From Allorhizobium paknamense (GTDB taxonomy: Bacteria; Pseudomonadota; Alphaproteobacteria; Rhizobiales; Rhizobiaceae), in contig NZ_JAUSWH010000017.1 in the NCBI RefSeq assembly GCF_030815125.1, forward strand, positions 1 through 64,000: a stretch of 64,000 bases of DNA, read 5' to 3'. Under the pieces are notes generated by a model that was given only the letters and a program-made list of their open reading frames with translations, did not search any database and was not told where the DNA came from. This document shows positions 43,585 to 51,298 of this stretch, piece after piece; the first letter of the stretch is position 1; each line of letters starts with the position of its first letter. The translations under genes were made by a program, and so were the position numbers.

Positions 43585-44661
43585 ATGAGGTTTCGCTTGG
43601 CCCGCGATGATGAAGCCAAAGGCTCCTACACCTATCCAAACACTTCAGAGGATAAGGATTTCAGGGATGTTCTGAAGAACAAGCTGGATATCAGAAGCCA
43701 TTCGGCGCTGCGTGAGGCCGAATACGCTTTCACGGCTTTGAGGCAAACGGAGCTGGCTGAGGGAAAAGGTCCGACCGGGAATCACGACGCAGCGCATCTT
43801 AAGGCTCTGCACGGCTACATCTTTCAAGATGTCTATGAATGGGCAGGACATACGCGAAATGAAAGTCCTGTCGTCGATGGGCAGCGGGTAGAGCCGGTAG
43901 GTGGGCTTTCGAAGGGCGACACGACCTTCCTCCCCGGCTCGCGCATCGAAATGGGCCTCAACGAGGCGCTGAGGCCTGCTAGAGACGTTCAGGGCCTTAA
44001 AGCCGCTACACCTGAGCAGTTTGCCGAGAAGGCCGCCCACGTCCTTTCTAAGCTGAATTACGTTCACGCTTTTCGAGAAGGCAATGGAAGGGCAAACGAG
44101 GCGCTAGTGGTCTCGTTGGGCCGCACCTACGGTCATGACATCGATCTTACCGTCATCACCAAGCCTCGCATGATCGAGGCATCCATTGAGACCACCAATG
44201 ATCCGTCCAGTCCGGCGATGAAGCATCTCATCCAGGATGCGATGGATCCTAACCGCCGCGGGGCTATCCGCAGTGCCATGTCAGATCTTGAGCAGGCTGG
44301 CGAGAACCCGTTCGAGCACAACATCCGCACGGCCCGCCCGGGCGAAGTGATCGAAGGGCAGGTTCTCGGGCACGACAATCGCGTGGCGAGCCTCGTGACC
44401 GACAGGGGGATTGTGGCCGTTGACCGCGCTGACCTTCCCGAGCGGATGCCTCCCGACGACGAGGAGGTGAAGTTCACCGCTCGATCTGATTTCAAGACTC
44501 TGGGGCGGCCGGAACAGGTTCAAGATGCCCAATCGCCGCCAGGTCAGCAAAAGGCCCAAGAGCCTCAGTCGCAGCACATCAACGCCGAGCTTAAGGCTAT
44601 CGAAGCGCAGCAGCTTGCCGATCGCCAGCGAAACCGCGACCAAGACGACCGAGAGCGCTGA
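43585..44661 (+). CDS. Fic-domain protein, candidate conjugation-delivered effector
   Basis: 358 residues. The Fic fold is clear: ALHGYIFQDVYEWAGHTRNE, the flap region, then the motif HAFREGNGRANE (canonical HPFx[DE]GNGRxxR), with catalytic His and the anion-hole GNG present but Glu in place of the second Arg. A C-terminal OB-like segment follows (GEVIEGQVLGHDNRVASLVT), as in VbhT/Bep proteins, but no BID domain is seen. The tail ends QQLADRQRNRDQDDRER, resembling the relaxase tail at 55.4 kb. The start is uncertain: the ATG at 43585 touches the terminator and has no ribosome site, and a TTG at 43597 is in frame. Fic enzymes usually AMPylate targets; with this motif the reaction may differ. 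Confidence 0.85.
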   Translation: MRFRLARDDEAKGSYTYPNTSEDKDFRDVLKNKLDIRSHSALREAEYAFTALRQTELAEGKGPTGNHDAAHLKALHGYIFQDVYEWAGHTRNESPVVDGQRVEPVGGLSKGDTTFLPGSRIEMGLNEALRPARDVQGLKAATPEQFAEKAAHVLSKLNYVHAFREGNGRANEALVVSLGRTYGHDIDLTVITKPRMIEASIETTNDPSSPAMKHLIQDAMDPNRRGAIRSAMSDLEQAGENPFEHNIRTARPGEVIEGQVLGHDNRVASLVTDRGIVAVDRADLPERMPPDDEEVKFTARSDFKTLGRPEQVQDAQSPPGQQKAQEPQSQHINAELKAIEAQQLADRQRNRDQDDRER

Positions 44662-44880
44662 CCTGCGGCCCGGTCGCTGCAGTGAGCCTGTGTCATTGGC
44701 CGGGGTGCCGGAGCTCTGCGCCCTCCCCTGTCCGTTGGATGATTTGACGGACAAACTACGATAGCTCCTCCCCCATTCAACCGCGTGCGCGGTCCTACAC
44801 TCCGTTGCGGCCCTACGGGTGCATGGGGTCGTTTCGCTATCTCCGGATCTTTGCCGTCAACCAACGAACAGGAGACGGCG
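44662..44880 (+). promoter_or_regulatory. Structured leader of ardC
   Basis: Contains a perfect hairpin ACCGCG-TG-CGCGGT (44780-44793), C-runs and a GGAGACGGCG ribosome site before the ardC ATG. No gene is seen. Confidence 0.45.
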
Positions 44881-45750
44881 ATGCAGAGCGTAAAGGACAC
44901 CTACCAGCGGATCACCGACACCATCATTCAGCAGCTCGAGGCCGGCACCAGGCCTTGGATCCGGCCATGGCGCGGAAACAGCCGCAGGTCGGCTACGCCG
45001 CTCCGCGCCTCCGGCGAAGCCTATCGCGGCATCAACGTGGTCATGCTGTGGCTCTCCGGGCAACTCGCCGGCTACGACGAAAACACATGGATGACTTACC
45101 GGCAGGCTCAGGAGCTTGGCGCTCAGGTCCGCAAGGGCGAACAAGGAACCCTCGTCGTCAAGTACGGCACCTTCACGCCGAAGGAGCAGGAGGCGGACGA
45201 TCGCGCAGTCCCCTATCTCAAGGGCTACACCGTCTTCAACGTCGAGCAGATTGACAACCTGCCTGACCGCTTCAAGAGCCCGGCCGATGATGTGCCAATG
45301 GATGCCGTTCCAGTTCTCGAAAACGTCGAATCCTTCATAGATCGCACTGGCGCGAAGATCACCTACGGCGGCAAGCAGGCTTGTTATCGCCCTGGTCTCG
45401 ATGACATTCTGATTCCAGATCGGGGGCGGTTCCTCAGCGAGGTTCACCTTTACAGCACTGTTCTTCATGAAATTTCTCATTGGAGTGGTGCAAAGGCACG
45501 TTTGGGCCGCGACCTGAGTGGGCGGTTCGGCAGTGAGGCCTACGCCATGGAGGAGCTTGTTGCCGAGATCTCAGCCGCGTTCGTCTGCGCCGATCTTGGC
45601 ATCGAGCATGATCCGCGAGACAACACCGCGACTTACGTTGAAAACTGGCTCAAGGTGCTCAAGCAGGATTCACGTGCAGTAATCACTGCCGCCGCGAAGG
45701 CTCAGGCAGTCGCTGACTATCTGCGACAGTTCAGCTCTTCTACAGGGTAG
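44881..45750 (+). CDS. ardC: ArdC-family anti-restriction protein
   Basis: 289 residues starting MQSVKDTYQRITDTIIQQLE. The N-terminal ArdC ssDNA-binding domain (RPWIRPWRGN, GEAYRGINVVMLWLSG, WMTYRQAQELGAQVRKGEQG) is followed by a zincin-like metallopeptidase region with HEISHWSG (HExxH) and a later EELVAEISAAF carrying the third ligand. ArdC protects incoming plasmid DNA from restriction during conjugation. GGAGACGG precedes the ATG. It sits in the plus-strand block close to oriT, where leading-region genes are expected. Confidence 0.92.
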   Translation: MQSVKDTYQRITDTIIQQLEAGTRPWIRPWRGNSRRSATPLRASGEAYRGINVVMLWLSGQLAGYDENTWMTYRQAQELGAQVRKGEQGTLVVKYGTFTPKEQEADDRAVPYLKGYTVFNVEQIDNLPDRFKSPADDVPMDAVPVLENVESFIDRTGAKITYGGKQACYRPGLDDILIPDRGRFLSEVHLYSTVLHEISHWSGAKARLGRDLSGRFGSEAYAMEELVAEISAAFVCADLGIEHDPRDNTATYVENWLKVLKQDSRAVITAAAKAQAVADYLRQFSSSTG

Positions 45751-45794
45751 GGGCCTTGGCATAACTGTCGGGCCTCATGCGCATCGACCCAAAA

Positions 45795-45844
45795 CTTTAC
45801 AACTGTAAAGTCGGGCATCCTTGATGCGTTAACTTCTTGTTAAC
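45795..45844. promoter_or_regulatory. Palindrome cluster upstream of repABC
   Basis: Three perfect inverted repeats in 50 bases: CTTTAC-AACT-GTAAAG, GCATC-CTT-GATGC and GTTAAC-TTCTT-GTTAAC. Position (about 90 bases before repA) suits the operator bound by RepA/RepB or a centromere-like parS. None fits the consensus GTTNNNNGCNNNNAAC often given for repABC parS sites. Confidence 0.55.
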
Positions 45845-45930
45845 GAAAAACGCCTTGAAGAATCGGAGTCAGTCTGGCATCCCTGACGGAAATGATCTCG
45901 TAAAGTGGTCAGAACCGTCAAGAGGATTGA

Positions 45931-47145
45931 ATGTTGCAGCCAGCTTCTCAGAGCGTCAGAGACACTGCGTCGAAGATCGGGGTCTACACCTCGAAACTCT
46001 CTGCGGAGCTGAACGATATGCGTGAGGCTGTTTATCCACCCTCTGCGCAGAAAACATTTGGTCGGACATTCTCAACCCTTGACCTAGTGAGGCTACTCAA
46101 GGTTCCGGAAAGTACTCTTCGCCAGTTGACGCTGGAAGGGAAGGGGCCTTTGCCCGAGCGTGCAGAAAACAACAGGCGAACCTACACGATAGAACAGGTC
46201 AAGGAACTTAGGGCATTCCTGGCCGAACTTCGTCCGGACGAAGCTGGCGAGTTGCTTCCGCATCGTCGCAAAGGCGAAAAGCTTCAGGTAATTGCTACGG
46301 CGAATTTTAAAGGTGGTAGTTCCAAGACAACCACTTCTATCCATCTCGCACATTTTCTAGGGCTTCAGGGTTATCGGGTCCTGTGTCTGGATCTTGATCC
46401 GCAAGCATCGATGACTGCGCTATTTGGTATTCAGCCCGAGTTCGATCTCGGCGAGAACCAAACAGCCTATGCAGCCATTCGATATGACAATGAGAGGCGG
46501 CCGCTCGCTGAAGTGATCCGGCCAACCTATTTCCCGGGTGTCGATCTAGTTCCTGGCAATCTGGAGCTAATGGACTTTGAGTTTGATACCCCGTCCTATC
46601 TGACCTCGAAAACCAGAGATGACTTGGGTTTGTTTTTCGAGCGGTTAAGCAGTGCCCTGGGCCGCGTCGATGATCGATACGATATCGTTATCATCGACAC
46701 CCCACCGTCCCTTGGATACTCGACGCTCGCCGCTCTTTACGCAGCCACGTCCTTGATCATTACCGTTCACCCGGCGATGCTCGACGTTGCATCATGCAAT
46801 CAGTTCCTGATCATGATCTCCGATCTATCGGAGGTGCTGGGGCAGTTTGGAGCAAAATTTGAGCATGACTTTTTTCGTTTCCTGCTCACCCGCGTGAACC
46901 CGAATGACGGGCCTCAGAAGTACATGTCTGGAGTCATGCGCCGATTGTTTGGTGATGATGTACTGGTTGCGGAGGCGCTAGAATCGACGGCAATCGCCGG
47001 TGCAGCGGTAGCGAAGAAGACACTATACGAGCTCGAGTCGGGCGAGGTCGGTCGTGAAGCGTTGAAGCGTGCAATTGAGAGCGCTGATCGAGTTAACTCC
47101 GAAATCCTCGACCTCGTTCACAAAGTTTGGGGACGTAGCACATGA
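45931..47145 (+). CDS. repA: Plasmid partition ATPase and repressor RepA
   Basis: 404 residues, typical for RepA of repABC plasmids. An N-terminal helical DNA-binding segment (FSTLDLVRLLKVPESTLRQL, NNRRTYTIEQVKELRAFL) precedes a ParA-type ATPase with the deviant Walker A KGGSSKTT, LDLDPQASMTALFG, and VIIDTPPSLGYSTLAALYA. It drives partition with RepB and represses the operon from the upstream palindromes. AGAGGA precedes the ATG. The stop codon overlaps the repB start (ATGA). Confidence 0.96.
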   Translation: MLQPASQSVRDTASKIGVYTSKLSAELNDMREAVYPPSAQKTFGRTFSTLDLVRLLKVPESTLRQLTLEGKGPLPERAENNRRTYTIEQVKELRAFLAELRPDEAGELLPHRRKGEKLQVIATANFKGGSSKTTTSIHLAHFLGLQGYRVLCLDLDPQASMTALFGIQPEFDLGENQTAYAAIRYDNERRPLAEVIRPTYFPGVDLVPGNLELMDFEFDTPSYLTSKTRDDLGLFFERLSSALGRVDDRYDIVIIDTPPSLGYSTLAALYAATSLIITVHPAMLDVASCNQFLIMISDLSEVLGQFGAKFEHDFFRFLLTRVNPNDGPQKYMSGVMRRLFGDDVLVAEALESTAIAGAAVAKKTLYELESGEVGREALKRAIESADRVNSEILDLVHKVWGRST

Positions 47146-48155
47146 AGAAAAGCATCCTTCAGCGAATGGCGGCCGCCGAAAACCGGACAGAATCTACTGT
47201 GGTGTCGGACGCGTCTGACAAGCCCTCGCTGGCGCGGCGGCACTCTTCACCGGTCATTTCCAATGTGGGTCGAGCACTGACACAGCTCACCGAAGATAGT
47301 GTCATTTCACTCGACCCTGACCGTATCGACCGCTCCCCCTATAGAGATCGCTTTGGCAACGACGAAGATGCGGCCAAAGAGCTCGAGGCGCTTAAGGTTT
47401 CTATCGCAAGCGAAGGCCAAAAAATTCCGGTTCTCGTTCGGCCGCATCCGACGAAACCGGATCATTACCAGCTTGCCTACGGTTACCGTCGATGGGCGGC
47501 GATCAAGGCCATAATGGCAGAAGCGGATCGCCCGGAGACCATAAAGATTCGAGCGTATGTTCGAGAGCTTTCCGATCGGCAATTGATTGAAGAGCAATCG
47601 CTTGAGAATGGTGTTCGGGAAAACTTGACCTGGATCGAGCAGGCAATGTGGGCAGTACAGCTCAAAAGTGCTGGCCTTTCCCATCGCGCCATGTGCCCAA
47701 TCTTGGGAGCTTCAGAAGCGGCAATATCGCATCTGTTTCGAGTGACGGAGGCGGTTCCCGAAGACATCATTCTTGCGATCGGCAGAGCAAAAGGAGTTGG
47801 TCGCCCGAAATGGACCGCATTTGCCGAGTTGCTGAAAGATCCGAGCAGCGCAGCACGTGTTCGCAAGATAATCGACACGGTCGAGTTTCGAGGCGCTGAC
47901 AGTTCCAGCCGTATTGCCCAAGCGATACGAGCTGCAAGTGCTGCAGCCGACAAAGTGACTGCGGAACCAGCTGAAGAGATTGTTGACTTCGCCGTGGGTG
48001 GCCGAGTTTTTGGCCGCATGAAGAGTAATTCGGCTGGAACTACGGTCTCAATCCCGAAGCAGGAACGCGCTTTCGCGCGCTGGCTGGCGGACCGAATGCC
48101 TGATCTTCTAAGCGAATACAACAATCATTCCGATCCAACTCACCAAGAGGTGTGA
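47142..48155 (+). CDS. repB: Plasmid partition protein RepB (ParB family)
   Basis: 337 residues. The ParB N-terminal domain is visible: SIASEGQKIPVLVRPHPTKP, then QLAYGYRRWAAIKAI and LIEEQSLENGVRENLTWIEQ, and a helix-turn-helix around LSHRAMCPILGASEAAISHL. It should bind the plasmid's parS site and work with RepA. The start overlaps repA by four bases (translational coupling). The C-terminus is basic and presumably dimerises. Confidence 0.96.
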   Translation: MKKSILQRMAAAENRTESTVVSDASDKPSLARRHSSPVISNVGRALTQLTEDSVISLDPDRIDRSPYRDRFGNDEDAAKELEALKVSIASEGQKIPVLVRPHPTKPDHYQLAYGYRRWAAIKAIMAEADRPETIKIRAYVRELSDRQLIEEQSLENGVRENLTWIEQAMWAVQLKSAGLSHRAMCPILGASEAAISHLFRVTEAVPEDIILAIGRAKGVGRPKWTAFAELLKDPSSAARVRKIIDTVEFRGADSSSRIAQAIRAASAAADKVTAEPAEEIVDFAVGGRVFGRMKSNSAGTTVSIPKQERAFARWLADRMPDLLSEYNNHSDPTHQEV

Positions 48156-48195
48156 TCGAGACACTCGTTAATTGGTCAAGAGGAGAGACCGCGAC

Positions 48196-48287
48196 AAAAG
48201 AAAAAGGCCCCCAAAACGTTTCCGTCGTGGAAGCCTCTCTCAATTCCTAGCAAGATCGAGAATCGCATTTCCATGAATCCCAGTCAA
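48196..48287 (-). ncRNA. repABC counter-transcribed RNA (incompatibility RNA)
   Basis: On the minus strand TTGACT (48282-48287), 17 bases, GATTCT (48259-48264) form the promoter. The RNA, about 55 nt, ends in a hairpin AGGCTTCC...GGAA...GGCCT followed by TTTTTCTTTT (48196-48205). This is the standard repB-repC antisense RNA that limits RepC synthesis by pairing with the repC leader and is a main incompatibility determinant. Confidence 0.88.
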
Positions 48288-48346
48288 GCGTCTTTGGCAT
48301 CGTTTTGGTGAGCGGATTTCTTTTGCCTGAAGAAAGGTGAAGGAAT

Positions 48347-49585
48347 ATGCAGACGGGAAATGTCACGACGCCCTTTGGGCGGCGGCCGGCTGTGCTTGCT
48401 CTTGTAAAGAGGCAGCTCCAGACGTCCGATACAAAACCATACCGCCCGGTCGAAAAATGGAAGGTGTTTCGCGACGCCTGTGAGGCCCGTGAACGCCTCG
48501 GCCTCCAGGACAGGGCGCTGACTGTGCTGGACGCATTGCTGACATTTTATCCGGAAAGCGAGCTCAACTGCGATAGCGGATTGGTGGTCTTCCCTTCGAA
48601 CGCCCAGCTTTCTGTCAGAGCGCACGGCATCACTGGAACGACCTTGCGGCGCCATTTGGCTGCCTTGGTCGAAGCCGGGCTCATCCAGCGCAAGGATAGT
48701 CCGAACGGCAAGCGCTACGCTCACCGGGACAAGGGTGGCGATATCGAGCAAGCCTTTGGGTTCGATCTTTCTCCACTTTTGGCTCGTGCTACGGAACTTG
48801 CAATTCTGGCGCAGGAAGTCGCTGCCGAACGCCTGCAGTTCAGGCGAGCCAAAGAGGCACTGACTATCTGCCGGCGTGATGTGCGCAAGCTGATTTCAGC
48901 AGCGATGGAGGAGGGGGCCGACGGCGACTGGGAAGCCATCGAAGACATGTATGTCGGCATTGTCAGCCGACTTCCCCGCAATCCTGACCGTCACCAGGTG
49001 GAGGCAATCCTCGACGAGATGCAGCTTTTGCGCACCGAAATCCTCAACCTTCTGGAAAATCAGTTAGATTCTCAAAATATGGATGGCAATGCTGTTCAAA
49101 ATGGCTGCCACATACAGAATTCAAAACCCAAATCCATCCATGAACTTGAACCTAGCTCTAGAAAAGAGCAGGGCGGAGCCGTCGAGCTGGAAGTAGCACC
49201 CAAAGCGGTTGCTCAGCCGTTGGCAAAGCCGGAACAGATGAAGGCGTTCCCGCTGTCGATGGTCCTGAAAGCCTGCCCGCAGATTTCGGACTACGGGCCG
49301 GGCGGGACGATCTCCCATTGGCGCGAGCTGATGGGCGCCGCGGTGGTGGTACGATCAACGCTTGGTGTTAGCCCGTCGGCTTATCAAGAAGCTTGCGAGG
49401 TGATGGGGCCGGAGAACGCGGCGGTTGCCATGGCTGCAATCTTGGAGAGGGCAGGGCATATCAATTCGGCAGGTGGATATCTCCGCGATCTCACGCGCCG
49501 GGCGAGGGGAGGGGAGTTCGGACTGGGACCGATGCTGATGTCGCTGCTGCGTGCAAATGCGAACAGCGATCGGAAAACGGGGTGA
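48347..49585 (+). CDS. repC: Replication initiator RepC of the repABC operon
   Basis: 412 residues. N-terminal RepC domain: VFPSNAQLSVRAHGITGTTL, RRHLAALVEAGLIQRKDSPN, GKRYAHRDKGGDIEQAFGFD. C-terminal RepC domain with YGPGGTISHWRELMGAAVVV and INSAGGYLRDLTRRARGGEF. It initiates replication at an origin lying inside its own gene in this plasmid type. AAAGGTGAAGG precedes the ATG. Its expression is restrained by the antisense RNA on the opposite strand upstream. Confidence 0.96.
   Translation: MQTGNVTTPFGRRPAVLALVKRQLQTSDTKPYRPVEKWKVFRDACEARERLGLQDRALTVLDALLTFYPESELNCDSGLVVFPSNAQLSVRAHGITGTTLRRHLAALVEAGLIQRKDSPNGKRYAHRDKGGDIEQAFGFDLSPLLARATELAILAQEVAAERLQFRRAKEALTICRRDVRKLISAAMEEGADGDWEAIEDMYVGIVSRLPRNPDRHQVEAILDEMQLLRTEILNLLENQLDSQNMDGNAVQNGCHIQNSKPKSIHELEPSSRKEQGGAVELEVAPKAVAQPLAKPEQMKAFPLSMVLKACPQISDYGPGGTISHWRELMGAAVVVRSTLGVSPSAYQEACEVMGPENAAVAMAAILERAGHINSAGGYLRDLTRRARGGEFGLGPMLMSLLRANANSDRKTG
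49050..49150. other. Probable replication origin inside repC
   Basis: The linker between the two RepC domains is noticeably richer in A and T than the rest of the gene (around TCAGTTAGATTCTCAAAATA and the following 80 bases). In repABC plasmids the origin is inside repC at this kind of place. Inference from composition and precedent. Confidence 0.5.
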
Positions 49586-49634
49586 GGGACGACGCGTTCC
49601 TAAATGGCCATCACTTGACGGCCCTTTCCGTTCT

Positions 49635-50273
49635 TCAATCGTCTGTCGGGGTATCGACCTTGGATGATTTTCGACCTGGTGGCCGGCCAGGGGGACGGCC
49701 TTTCCTGCTGACTCTCGCCGCTTTTCTAGTCAGTCGTTGGCGTTCGGCCTCAGCTTTTGCTTCGGCCTCCGCTTCCGCTTTTTGCCGAGCTTCAAGAACA
49801 TCCTTAGGCGTCAGTTGGCCAACTATACCGATCAAACTGCGTATGGTGTCATGCGGGAGGTCATGAATGAGTCTGAAGAGTTCAACCCGATCATCGGCCT
49901 CTTCAGGATTTTTACCGTAGAGATGAGGTGCTGCGGCATGAATCATCTGCATCGGCAGGAACCCAAGGAGCTCGGAAAGGTGAATCATTCGAGAGACGGT
50001 CAGTCGCGAAATGTTCAGTTCGTAGCGGCTGTAGACCACTCGAGCGAGACCAGCCAGGGTCGCGAAATCACTCTGGGTCAGACCAGTTTTCGCGCGTTCG
50101 TCGAGTAGGAATGCGGAAAGTTTTGCGTCGATCTCGCCGAAGCTGACTATGCCGTCGAATCCCTCCTTGCGGTACAAGGGTCTCTGGAAATCTGGATCTG
50201 TAGTCTCAACCAGTTCCCTTGATTTGATATAGTCGGATAGATTCCGCACAGTCGGTATTCCCTCAGTCCCCAA
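49635..50273 (-). CDS. XRE-family regulator with AT-hook-like tail
   Basis: Up to 212 residues. TTG at 50273 is the longest start, but a GTG at 50249 (MRNLSDYIK) has GAGGGA eight bases upstream and is likelier. The helix-turn-helix is GLTQSDFATLAGLARVVYSR. It is a paralogue of the XRE protein at 18.5 kb (both with a P-[LV]-Y-R-K block before the helix-turn-helix). The C-terminus has a Lys/Glu/Ala coiled coil and then RKGRPPGRPPGRKSSK, which resembles two AT-hooks. It faces repC tail-to-tail and may regulate replication or the transfer genes beyond it. Confidence 0.85.
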   Translation of the reverse strand: MGTEGIPTVRNLSDYIKSRELVETTDPDFQRPLYRKEGFDGIVSFGEIDAKLSAFLLDERAKTGLTQSDFATLAGLARVVYSRYELNISRLTVSRMIHLSELLGFLPMQMIHAAAPHLYGKNPEEADDRVELFRLIHDLPHDTIRSLIGIVGQLTPKDVLEARQKAEAEAEAKAEAERQRLTRKAARVSRKGRPPGRPPGRKSSKVDTPTDD

Positions 50274-50431
50274 ATCCGCCTGTGGCAGATATCACGCACC
50301 ATAACGTGCCATTAAGGCACTGTCATCCTGCGCGCCAGTTACAAAGCCCTAACAAAAGTGGGGGGAATGAATGCCAGGATGCTGATCTCCTCGATATAAA
50401 ATCCGCAACTCAGGGCGCGTTGTCCATCACC

Positions 50432-50854
50432 TCAAGATCCAGTGGGAGCATTCCTGTTCACGGCTTTCGCAGCGATCAGGTTCCAGCTGTGGGCGCTGGA
50501 TTGAAAAACGCCTTCGACCGTTCTTTCTTCGAAGATCCAGCTCAGCTTCACGCGCATTTCGCATGCCAATGAAAGCTGGTCGATGCTGATGCACCTTGTG
50601 ATCAAAATCTCAGACTTCGGCCCAAATGTCTCAAAGTCCCACATCGCAAACCGGAACAGCTCCCGTTTCGCGTGTTCGTTGGTTGGCCAATCAGCTTGTT
50701 TGACCGGCTCGGCTGGAGAAGAACCAATAACAGGCATAGTCCTCTTTATGGACTGAATGTCGATCCCTGCCTTCTCCGCTGCTTCAGGGTTGATCAAGAA
50801 GCCAAGGGTGGTGCCCACGGCCACCCCGGCCAGAAATCGAAGGTCGAGGATCAA
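50432..50854 (-). CDS. Hypothetical membrane-anchored protein in the VirC1-like operon
   Basis: 140 residues starting at a TTG that overlaps the upstream stop codon (TTGA). The N-terminus LRFLAGVAVGTTLGFLINPE is a short hydrophobic segment, perhaps a membrane anchor; the rest is soluble (FAMWDFETFGPKSEILITRC). No family recognised. Its tight coupling to the VirC1-like and ribbon-helix-helix genes suggests a role in DNA transfer. Confidence 0.6.
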   Translation of the reverse strand: MILDLRFLAGVAVGTTLGFLINPEAAEKAGIDIQSIKRTMPVIGSSPAEPVKQADWPTNEHAKRELFRFAMWDFETFGPKSEILITRCISIDQLSLACEMRVKLSWIFEERTVEGVFQSSAHSWNLIAAKAVNRNAPTGS

Positions 50855-51297
50855 TAACCATTATCCTTCAGGAACTGGTCGATTGCGGTCTTGACGATCA
50901 CCGTCATTTTTAAGTCATTTTCAGAGGCTGCGCGCTCCAAGCGTTTCTTAGTGTCGTAATCAAGAGGGCAATTCACGAAGTGCTTGCTCTCGCGCGCCTT
51001 GTTCTGCTTGAGCTCCTGCAGTCGTATTCTGGACGCCTCACGCTCCAACGACTTGTTCGTCGCTCTCTCCCGGCGAGCCTCCGGTGAGGGCAAAATCAAA
51101 CTTGATCTTGGGGGCACCTGAACGGCTGGTACCTGAGCGGGAGCTTCTTCGACAGCGACCTCGTCCGGTTGATGGCTGGCGACCGCGTTTTCTGCTTCGT
51201 TGTCTATAGCCGGCTGCGACATTGGATTGGGTACATTCCCCCGGGACCGTCGCGGTGCAACGGGAAAATCAGATATGCTGGAAGTCCCTTTAGCCAT
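50851..51297 (-). CDS. Ribbon-helix-helix-like partner of the VirC1-like ATPase
   Basis: 148 residues from ATG 51297, one base past the stop codon of the ParA-like gene. A long Pro/Ala/Glu-rich disordered N-terminus leads to a basic helix (LEREASRIRLQELKQNKARE) and a C-terminal FVNCPLDYDTKKRLERAASE followed by KMTVIVKTAIDQFLKDNGY, which looks like a ribbon-helix-helix DNA-binding fold. Position and fold recall VirC2, the DNA-binding partner of VirC1, though the sequence similarity is not evident by eye. Confidence 0.65.
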   Translation of the reverse strand: MAKGTSSISDFPVAPRRSRGNVPNPMSQPAIDNEAENAVASHQPDEVAVEEAPAQVPAVQVPPRSSLILPSPEARRERATNKSLEREASRIRLQELKQNKARESKHFVNCPLDYDTKKRLERAASENDLKMTVIVKTAIDQFLKDNGY

Positions 51298-51298
51298 C

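Noticed and set aside
43585..44661. BID secretion domain in the Fic protein
   Set aside because: The region after the OB-like segment is too short and low in complexity for a BID domain; only the Arg-rich tail can be proposed as signal.
45795..45844. parS of the form GTTNNNNGCNNNNAAC
   Set aside because: No such 16-mer was found by eye around repABC; the palindromes here have other spacing and are listed only as operator or parS candidates.
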